A program made the position numbers and the translations under genes. A stretch of 18,092 nt of DNA, taken from positions 1-18,092 of the forward strand of contig NZ_QRVI01000034.1 of NCBI RefSeq assembly GCF_003458715.1, in the 5' to 3' direction. The notes beneath the pieces are model-generated. The model saw only the letters and a program-made list of their open reading frames with translations, did not search any database and had not been told where the DNA came from. This DNA comes from Eubacterium sp. AF22-8LB (lineage in GTDB: Bacteria > Bacillota_I > Bacilli_A > Erysipelotrichales > Erysipelotrichaceae). Positions 12,407 to 18,092 of the stretch are shown piece by piece. Each line of letters starts with the position of its first letter. Position 1 is the stretch's first letter.

Positions 12407-14513
12407 ATACTATTTGAACGATTCGATCTTTTAGATCTTCTAAATATAAAGGTTTACTAATATGCCCATTCATACCGACCTTGTAACATTTCTGTATATC
12501 CTGCATATATGCATTGGCACTCATCGCAAGAATTGGAATCTTTTTATCTTTTTTTCGAATTTGTAAAGTGGCCTCATACCCATCCATAACGGGCATCATA
12601 AGATCCATTAGAACCAAATCTAAATCTTGAATTTGATCAAACTGTTCTACAGCCTCTTTACCATTTTTAGCCTTATACACAATGGCACCCTCACTTTGAA
12701 GCATAAATTCAATCACTTCCATATTGATATCATTATCTTCAACAACAAGTATAGATAGATTCTCAATGGACATTGTTTCATTTTTTAAAGATTTATTCTC
12801 AACAGGATTCAAATCAATCTCTAAAGGAAGTTGAACAATAAATTGAGTACCTTCATCAATTTTACTTTCCACCTTGATTGTGCCATTCATCTTCTTTACA
12901 AGTTCATGCACAATACTCATACCTAAACCAACACCATCTATACGTGTATTTTTCTGAACAAAAGGTTTGAATAATTTATCCTGAATGAATTCTTCACTCA
13001 TTCCTATTCCTGTATCTTCGACAACAAATTCAAAACAATCCGCTTTTTCTTTAACAGACAAATACACTTTACCATTTGCCTTATTGTATTTGATCGCATT
13101 ACTTAAAAGATTCAACAAGACTTTTTCAATATGTGTAGGACTACCCATCAAATGATTATGTTCTATTTGAGTCTTCATAAACAATTCAATCTTATAATTC
13201 GATGCCTGTAGATCAATAATAGTTTGAACCCTAGCTAATAATTGATTTAATTCAAACGATTTATTTTCCAATACAACCGAATCTGTTTCTAATGTTCGAA
13301 TATCTAAAATATCATTTACCAAAGACAACAAGTGCGTACTTGATATCCACATCTTATCATAGGCATCTTTGATACGTTGTTTGTCGTCACCACATCTTTG
13401 AATCACTTGAAGCATTCCAATAATGCCATTGATTGGCGTACGAATATCATGAGACATACTTGCCAAAAAACGCATCTTAACTTGATTGGCTTTTGTTTCA
13501 TTTTCTAAAGCGAGTTGAAGCTTTCGATTCATATCAAAATAACGCTCTGTATCATGGCAACGACGAACTTGTTCTTCTTCGAAGATTCTCTCATAATATG
13601 CATTTTTTCTTTCCAATGCCAAAATTATAATATCCGAATCATGAATAACTTTGCCATATTTATATCGAGAAGATTCAACCATTAAGCCTAAACGAATCTC
13701 ATCTGGATGTTTTGTCATATATGAATCCATATATTGTAAGATGCCTTTAACTTGATCAAACATCTTCTGCTCTAAATAATAATCAAATAAAGCAATGCAA
13801 GCATCGATATATTCTACTGCATACATAGTCTCAATACGTTTTTCAAGTTCATTGGCACATCTTTTTAATTCAAAATCCATACCGGATTTACTAAATAATT
13901 CAATACCGCAATTCAAATAATCTTCTAAAAGAATATGCTTTCCATCATGCTCATCTAAACCCATATAAAAAGCTTCTAGAGCCTTATCCACTTGATTTAG
14001 GCTATTGTAAATCAAAGCTAAATTCAAATATACATAGGCACCCATATCTTCAACACAACATGACATGTATTCTTTGGCTTTTAAAATACTATCTAAAGCC
14101 TCTTCATACTTTTCCTGCTTTACATACGTAATTGAAATATTATTGTATTCATAACAATAATGCCCAACATCCTCATGTTCCATAGCAATCTGTAAAGCTT
14201 TTTCATAATAATAACGACTTGAAACATTTGCCCCATCATAATAGAGCATGACACCCATTAAATTGAATGCAGAAATAAGTTCTCTTACAAATGGCATGCT
14301 TTGATACTGCAAAATAATGGGTTCAATAATCTCTTTTGCCTTATTAAAATTTCCTTCATAATAATAAGTCATGCCCAAATAAAAAGTAGCCGCAACCATA
14401 ACTTCTAAATCATTTGAACTTTCATTTAATACATCACGATAAAAGTTTTCCTGCTCACTTAATTTTAGTTTTCCAACACCTTCTACTTCTTTCACTAATT
14501 CTTGATACTTCAT
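12405..14513 (-). CDS. Cytosolic TPR-containing hybrid histidine kinase
   Basis: This 702-residue sensor protein has no membrane segment. Residues 1 to about 300 are helical TPR-like repeats (for example FYLGMTYYYEGNFNKAKEI and YNNISITYVKQEKYEEALD), followed by a coiled linker. The HisKA domain has the phosphoacceptor His355 in FLASMSHDIRTP. The ATPase shows the N box LLSNAIKYN (Asn472), G1 DTGIGM and G2 GVGLGMSIV. A receiver domain starts at ILVVEDNDIN, with phosphoacceptor Asp637 in VLMDLMMPVMDG and Lys687 in ISKPL. No HPt, DNA-binding or other output domain is present and no response regulator is adjacent, so its phosphorelay partner lies elsewhere. I chose the ATG at 14513 with AGGTG 6 nt upstream; a GTG at 14522 lies inside that ribosome site. 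It follows htpG but is separated from it by a strong terminator. Confidence 0.92.
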   Translation of the reverse strand: MKYQELVKEVEGVGKLKLSEQENFYRDVLNESSNDLEVMVAATFYLGMTYYYEGNFNKAKEIIEPIILQYQSMPFVRELISAFNLMGVMLYYDGANVSSRYYYEKALQIAMEHEDVGHYCYEYNNISITYVKQEKYEEALDSILKAKEYMSCCVEDMGAYVYLNLALIYNSLNQVDKALEAFYMGLDEHDGKHILLEDYLNCGIELFSKSGMDFELKRCANELEKRIETMYAVEYIDACIALFDYYLEQKMFDQVKGILQYMDSYMTKHPDEIRLGLMVESSRYKYGKVIHDSDIIILALERKNAYYERIFEEEQVRRCHDTERYFDMNRKLQLALENETKANQVKMRFLASMSHDIRTPINGIIGMLQVIQRCGDDKQRIKDAYDKMWISSTHLLSLVNDILDIRTLETDSVVLENKSFELNQLLARVQTIIDLQASNYKIELFMKTQIEHNHLMGSPTHIEKVLLNLLSNAIKYNKANGKVYLSVKEKADCFEFVVEDTGIGMSEEFIQDKLFKPFVQKNTRIDGVGLGMSIVHELVKKMNGTIKVESKIDEGTQFIVQLPLEIDLNPVENKSLKNETMSIENLSILVVEDNDINMEVIEFMLQSEGAIVYKAKNGKEAVEQFDQIQDLDLVLMDLMMPVMDGYEATLQIRKKDKKIPILAMSANAYMQDIQKCYKVGMNGHISKPLYLEDLKDRIVQIV

Positions 14514-14530
14514 AATCTTCACCTAAATTA

Positions 14531-14559
14531 AATGTATCATGAATGAAAAAAAAGCACAA
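14531..14559 (-). promoter_or_regulatory. Candidate promoter of the hybrid kinase gene
   Basis: On the minus strand TTGTGC (14554-14559), 17 nt and TACATT (14531-14536) with an upstream TG form a weak extended -10 promoter. Its -35 would lie in the second arm of the htpG terminator, a compact but unproven arrangement. Confidence 0.35.
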
Positions 14560-14575
14560 ACTTGAAAGTTTGTGC
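14546..14575 (-). terminator. Intrinsic terminator of htpG
   Basis: On the minus strand GCACAAACT / AGTTTGTGC forms a perfect 9-bp stem (14575-14567 and 14562-14554) with a 4-nt loop, followed by eight Ts (14553-14546). Confidence 0.92.
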
Positions 14576-14581
14576 ATAGAA

Positions 14582-16489
14582 TTATTTCACTAACAATTCA
14601 CAGATCTTCTTTGAATATGCGATTGGATCTTTGATTGCGAAGCCTTCAATTAAACAAGCCTGATCATATAATACTTCAGTAACTTCTTTAACTTTATCTT
14701 TATCCGAAGCGTATAAAGTCTTCAATGTTTCAAAGATTGGATGATTTGGATTGATTTCCAAAATACGCGTAGCCTTCATAGGCATTGGACTTTGGTTAGG
14801 CATATTTGCGAAAACCTTTTCCATCTCAAAAGAAATACCTTCGCCAGCCGTTAAGCATACTGGATCCTCTGTCAATTTATTTGACAATTTAACTTCAGCA
14901 ACCTCATCACCTAAAGCCTCTTTCATAAATGTCAATAAATCTTTATTTTCTTCTTTTGATTTATTTAAAGCTTCCTTTTCTTCCTCAGTATCTAAATCTA
15001 AATCTCCTTGAGCCGCATTTCTGAACGTCTTTTCTTTGTAGTTCATCAATGTCTGCATCACAAATTCATCCACTTCATCTGTTAAATAAAGAACTTCAAA
15101 TTCTTTATTCTTCAATGTTTGAACAACTGGCATCTTGTCAATCAATTCAACATCTTTACCAGATACAAAGTAAATGTCTTTTTGATCCTCTTTCATACGA
15201 GAAACATATTCACTTAAAGTAACATATTTCTTTTCTCTTGAAGAGTAGAACAACAATAAATCTTGGAATTTTTCTTTATCCATACCATAGTTGTTGTAGA
15301 CACCAAACTTCAAGTTTACACCAAATTCTTCAAAGAATTTTTCATACGCTTCACGATCTTTGGCAAGCATATTTCCAAGTTCATTCAATACTTTCTTTTC
15401 AATACGACCCGCAATCAATTTTAATTGATGATCATGTTGAAGCATTTCACGAGAAATATTTAAAGATAAATCTTGAGAATCCACTAGACCTTTCACAAAA
15501 CGCAATGAATCTGGCAACAATTCTTCGGCATGACCCATAATGAATACGCCTCTACAATATAATTGAAGACCTTTCTTGTAGTCTTGTGAATAGAATCCTT
15601 GAGGTAAGTGTGATGGAATATAAAGTAAAGCTGTAAAGCTAGTATTTCCCTCTACACTAAAATGAATCACTTTTTGAGGATCTTGGTAATCATAGAAATG
15701 ATCCTTGTAGAATTGATTGTATTCTTCATCTGTAATCTTCGATTTCTGACGTTTCCATAAAGGAACCATTGAGTTTAAAGTCTGATCTTCAATCACTGTT
15801 TCATATTCAGGCTTTTCACTTTCCTCAGTACCCTCTTTCATCTTCTGAGTTTCTACATTCATCTTGATTGGATAACGAATATAGTCTGAATATTTCTTAA
15901 TCAATTCTTTTAACTCATATGTCTCTAAATATTGAGAATATTTTTCTTCATCTGTATCTTCTTTTAAAGTTAAAATGATTGTTGTACCATTTGTTTCCTT
16001 TGTACAAGGTGTGATTTCATAACCATCTTCACCAGCACTTACCCATTCATAAGCTTCATCACTACCTGCTTTTTTCGTAATAACACGAACATCTTTTGCG
16101 ACCATAAATGCAGAATAGAATCCAACACCAAATTGACCAATGATATCAACATCTTCATCGTTGTTTTCTTCTTTTTTCTTCATTTCCTCTTTAAAAGCCA
16201 AAGAACCACTCTTCGCAATTGTACCCAAGTTTTCCTCTAACTCTTCCTTTGACATACCAATACCTGTGTCCGAAATTGTTAAAGTACGAGCTTCCTTGTT
16301 GGGTTCAATACGAATCTCAAATTGACTTGCATCCGCATGACCTTGACTTTCATAATAATATTTATCAATCGCATCACTCGCATTCGATACAAGTTCACGT
16401 AAGAAGATTTCCTTGTGTGTATAAATGGAATTGATCATCAAATCCAATAAACGTTTTGACTCCGCTTTAAACTGTTTTTTCTTAGCCAT
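14582..16489 (-). CDS. htpG: Molecular chaperone HtpG (bacterial Hsp90)
   Basis: This 635-residue ATP-dependent dimeric chaperone in the cytoplasm is close to the usual bacterial length of about 625. The N-terminal GHKL ATPase shows RELVSNASDA with Glu32 and Asn36, DTGIGM with Asp74, and GQFGVGFYSAF (118-128). The middle domain includes the conserved SLNISREMLQ segment, whose Arg contacts ATP. An acidic insert (about 104-115, EEMKKKEENNDEDVD) follows the lid and an acidic linker lies near 515-530. The ATG at 16489 has AGGAG 8 nt upstream. Control appears to be by HrcA, since two CIRCE-like operators bracket a near-consensus promoter. It is a single-gene unit ending at a strong hairpin. Confidence 0.97.
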   Translation of the reverse strand: MAKKKQFKAESKRLLDLMINSIYTHKEIFLRELVSNASDAIDKYYYESQGHADASQFEIRIEPNKEARTLTISDTGIGMSKEELEENLGTIAKSGSLAFKEEMKKKEENNDEDVDIIGQFGVGFYSAFMVAKDVRVITKKAGSDEAYEWVSAGEDGYEITPCTKETNGTTIILTLKEDTDEEKYSQYLETYELKELIKKYSDYIRYPIKMNVETQKMKEGTEESEKPEYETVIEDQTLNSMVPLWKRQKSKITDEEYNQFYKDHFYDYQDPQKVIHFSVEGNTSFTALLYIPSHLPQGFYSQDYKKGLQLYCRGVFIMGHAEELLPDSLRFVKGLVDSQDLSLNISREMLQHDHQLKLIAGRIEKKVLNELGNMLAKDREAYEKFFEEFGVNLKFGVYNNYGMDKEKFQDLLLFYSSREKKYVTLSEYVSRMKEDQKDIYFVSGKDVELIDKMPVVQTLKNKEFEVLYLTDEVDEFVMQTLMNYKEKTFRNAAQGDLDLDTEEEKEALNKSKEENKDLLTFMKEALGDEVAEVKLSNKLTEDPVCLTAGEGISFEMEKVFANMPNQSPMPMKATRILEINPNHPIFETLKTLYASDKDKVKEVTEVLYDQACLIEGFAIKDPIAYSKKICELLVK

Positions 16490-16504
16490 AATACCACTCC
16501 TTCA

Positions 16505-16531
16505 TTAGCACTCTAATATTTTGCCTGCTAA
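16505..16531 (-). promoter_or_regulatory. CIRCE operator 1 of htpG
   Basis: TTAGCACTC-N9-GCCTGCTAA compared with the CIRCE consensus TTAGCACTC-N9-GAGTGCTAA matches 9/9 in one arm and 7/9 in the other with the correct 9-nt spacing. It covers the predicted transcription start (about -5 to +22), so HrcA bound here would block the promoter. Confidence 0.8.
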
Positions 16532-16532
16532 T

Positions 16533-16561
16533 ACTATACAACACCTTTTTAGCAGTGTCAA
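16533..16561 (-). promoter_or_regulatory. Sigma-A-type promoter of htpG
   Basis: On the minus strand a perfect TTGACA (16556-16561), 17 nt and TATAGT (16533-16538) place the start near 16526, about 36 nt before the ATG. It is the closest match to consensus in the window and lies between two CIRCE-like sites. Confidence 0.85.
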
Positions 16562-16575
16562 CACCTGTGTGCTAA
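16549..16575 (-). promoter_or_regulatory. CIRCE-like operator 2 of htpG
   Basis: TTAGCAGTG-N9-GTGTGCTAA matches the CIRCE consensus 7/9 and 8/9 with exact 9-nt spacing and overlaps the -35 element. Its start is 44 bp from operator 1, close to four helical turns, so two HrcA dimers would lie on a similar face of the DNA. Confidence 0.65.
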
Positions 16576-16580
16576 ACACA

Positions 16581-16608
16581 AAAAAAGAATTCGACTAAAC
16601 GAATTCTT
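16581..16608 (-). terminator. Intrinsic terminator of the ydcF transcript
   Basis: On the minus strand AAGAATTCG / CGAATTCTT forms a perfect 9-bp stem (16608-16600 and 16593-16585) with a 6-nt loop and a T-run. It insulates the htpG operator region from upstream transcription. Confidence 0.85.
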
Positions 16609-16643
16609 AGTTTCTTTACTCACTTTTCAAATAATACTGTTAA

Positions 16644-17447
16644 CTATTTTTTATTCATATTTGTAGCATACAATGGATTCGCTTCTCTTGTTTCACTTCC
16701 AAAAACCAACTTCAATTCTTCAAAAGCTATTTTCACATTCTCGGGAATATCCACATGCACAATATAATTCTTTCCATTCGGACCATAGCCATTCGCATCA
16801 TCTGAAAGTCTAGGAATTTCTCCCATCAACAAATTAACATATCTTTCTATCGTCCACATGCCATGTATATTTTCTTCAAACACCAAATTTTCATCCTGAT
16901 TCAATACTTTAGCACAATAAGTAGCATAATTAATGATTGTCACATCCTCCTTGACATATTTTTTTAATCCTGCAGCCATACACTTTTGCATAGAAGCATC
17001 CTGACTTAAAATCATACTTTTAAACGAAATATTGTTTTCTTTCAATAAATCCAAAAGATACGTTATATTATTGCCACAATTTGTAGACTTGGTTTCTAGA
17101 TAGTCCGCCTTACATCCATATACATGTTTAAGGTACTTTTGAAAAATTTCTGCCTCCGATAAATCTGTTGTCTCAATATCCGGATATTCTAAATGAACAA
17201 GCTGACGTAGTGTATCTGTTGTATGTCCTGCTCCACCAACAATAATATATTTTTTCGCAATGAAGTTTTTAATTCCAACCGCTAAAACATCGCCACCTTC
17301 AAGAATACTTCCACCAAATAAAACCATCACATCCACCTGATGAATTCCATATCGTTTAAATAACTCTTCTTGATTTAACGCATCAATATCTCGTGTTCCC
17401 AAAAACTTTGCGAGTATATTTATATTTTCTGCAACATTACTATCCAT
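16644..17447 (-). CDS. ydcF: YdcF-family protein (DUF218)
   Basis: This 267-residue protein closely follows E. coli YdcF (266 aa), a DUF218 Rossmann-like protein reported to bind SAM; its biological role is unknown. Visible family landmarks are VLFGGSILEGGDVLA (48-62 counted from a TTG at 17465), the glycine-rich IIVGGAGHTTDT, ETKSTNCGNNI, LSQDASMQKC and GMWTIERYVNLLMGEIPRLSDD, then NGYGPNGKNYIVHVDIP. No signal peptide or membrane segment is seen, unlike membrane-anchored DUF218 proteins such as SanA. I chose the ATG at 17447, preceded by a GGAAGAG purine stretch, because the length then equals YdcF. It lies 50 nt after the GNAT gene with no clear promoter or terminator between them, so the two probably share a transcript. 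Confidence 0.9.
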   Translation of the reverse strand: MDSNVAENINILAKFLGTRDIDALNQEELFKRYGIHQVDVMVLFGGSILEGGDVLAVGIKNFIAKKYIIVGGAGHTTDTLRQLVHLEYPDIETTDLSEAEIFQKYLKHVYGCKADYLETKSTNCGNNITYLLDLLKENNISFKSMILSQDASMQKCMAAGLKKYVKEDVTIINYATYCAKVLNQDENLVFEENIHGMWTIERYVNLLMGEIPRLSDDANGYGPNGKNYIVHVDIPENVKIAFEELKLVFGSETREANPLYATNMNKK

Positions 17448-17497
17448 ATAAACTCTTCCTTTCAAAACTATCTACAATGACAAACTGGAATTTACAT

Positions 17498-18019
17498 TTA
17501 CAACAGGATCCAATATCTTTGTATTAGCTTACCCTCTTTTAAAACTTCGTTTTCTAATACTCCGCCATTATTGATAATTGATTTGACAGAACCAATGTTG
17601 TCTTTATCACAAACCAATAAAACTTTATCCATACCAAGTTTCTTGCATTCTTCTAAAGCCAAGCTGATCATTTTGGTTGCATAACCTTTTCTTCTTTCAC
17701 TTGGCCTTATACCATCTCCAATATGACCACCATATTTCAATAAATATTCGTTTAAGTAATGTCTGATATTAACAGCACCAACCATGGTATCCCGGTCTTC
17801 ATCTAAGCAAAAGAAAGTAGAATCAGGAACAAATCCATCATCCGTAGTTGATATTTCTAAATTATTTAGATAATATTCAAAATCATCATAATCATTTTTA
17901 AATATAGCCCATGGCGAAGTATTTGCGTTATGGGTATCGTTATACGATTTCCATTCTTTAATCATTTCTATAATTTGATTTTTGTATTGCAAACTGCCTT
18001 TCATTAATTTTAATGCCAT
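17498..18019 (-). CDS. GNAT-family N-acetyltransferase
   Basis: This 173-residue acetyl-CoA-dependent acetyltransferase has motif A at GHIGDGIRPSERRKGYAT (98-115), where RRKGYA forms the pyrophosphate-binding loop. Motif B lies around VLLVCDKDNIGSVKSIINNGG (133-153), with the Asn-x-x-S pattern and the typical NGG turn. The acceptor is unknown; the acidic N-terminal half resembles small-molecule or aminoglycoside-type GNATs, but nothing identifies a substrate. The ATG at 18019 has GGAGG 9 nt upstream. YdcF follows in the same direction. A different minus-strand frame entering from the right edge stops at 18010, overlapping this start, and may be the end of an upstream gene. Confidence 0.88.
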   Translation of the reverse strand: MALKLMKGSLQYKNQIIEMIKEWKSYNDTHNANTSPWAIFKNDYDDFEYYLNNLEISTTDDGFVPDSTFFCLDEDRDTMVGAVNIRHYLNEYLLKYGGHIGDGIRPSERRKGYATKMISLALEECKKLGMDKVLLVCDKDNIGSVKSIINNGGVLENEVLKEGKLIQRYWILL

Positions 18020-18057
18020 GAATTTATTCCTCCAAATTCCAATTTATCTAAATCTTT

Positions 18058-18086
18058 CTTATAGGATGTCGAATGACTGTTTTCCA
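18058..18086 (-). promoter_or_regulatory. Possible promoter of the GNAT-ydcF unit
   Basis: On the minus strand TGGAAA (18081-18086), 17 nt and TATAAG (18058-18063) would start transcription near 18051. The site lies next to the window edge and could equally be part of an upstream coding region. Confidence 0.3.
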
Positions 18087-18092
18087 TTTTTC

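Noticed and set aside
14751..16434. Several plus-strand ORFs of 60-100 codons across htpG
   Set aside because: They are antisense shadows of a strongly conserved gene and have no ribosome sites or family features.
18010..18092. Minus-strand frame entering from the right edge and ending at 18010
   Set aside because: It could be the 3' end of an upstream gene overlapping the GNAT start, but only about 27 codons are visible with no recognisable motif.

Overview
The window looks like chromosomal DNA of a low-GC, Gram-positive, probably strictly anaerobic gut-type Firmicute. The AT-rich base use, strong purine-rich ribosome binding sites, extended -10 promoters, CIRCE operators, a glycyl radical enzyme and a pyrophosphate-dependent phosphofructokinase fit an Erysipelotrichia-like or Clostridia-like organism. 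The taxon is an inference, because no rRNA gene is present. Gene packing is dense. Sixteen well-supported genes cover nearly everything, fourteen of them on the minus strand, and I see no insertion sequence, prophage, CRISPR array, tRNA or rRNA.

Left part (1-5682): a strong promoter points out of the left edge, followed by about 240 bases without a convincing gene. Next comes a catabolic-looking locus: a DeoR-type regulator, a glycyl radical enzyme (GRE) and its radical-SAM activase run leftward, and a sodium:neurotransmitter-symporter family transporter runs divergently from the regulator. Regulator and transporter promoters overlap back to back. The GRE has its own promoter, with a perfect 10-bp inverted repeat across the -35 region and helically phased A-tracts upstream. 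The simplest reading is import of an amino-acid-like or amine-like compound by the transporter and radical cleavage or dehydration of it (or of something made from it) by the GRE. The substrate cannot be fixed from sequence alone, and this locus is the best candidate here for undescribed biochemistry.

Middle part (5642-12380): housekeeping and accessory genes. They are a YfcE-type phosphodiesterase, a long-form PPi-dependent phosphofructokinase, a chloramphenicol-acetyltransferase-fold protein coupled to an EamA/DMT exporter with strong internal duplication, a Bcp-type peroxiredoxin, an RlmD-type 23S rRNA methyltransferase, a YihX-type HAD phosphatase (apparently leaderless) overlapping RlmD, and a divergent short peptide-deformylase homologue with Met in place of the motif I Gln.

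Right part (12380-18092): a cytosolic TPR-containing hybrid histidine kinase with a receiver domain, the chaperone HtpG under a near-consensus promoter bracketed by two CIRCE-like HrcA operators, a YdcF-type (DUF218) protein and a GNAT acetyltransferase. Intrinsic terminators separate most units, and several of them contain the stop codon of the gene they end.
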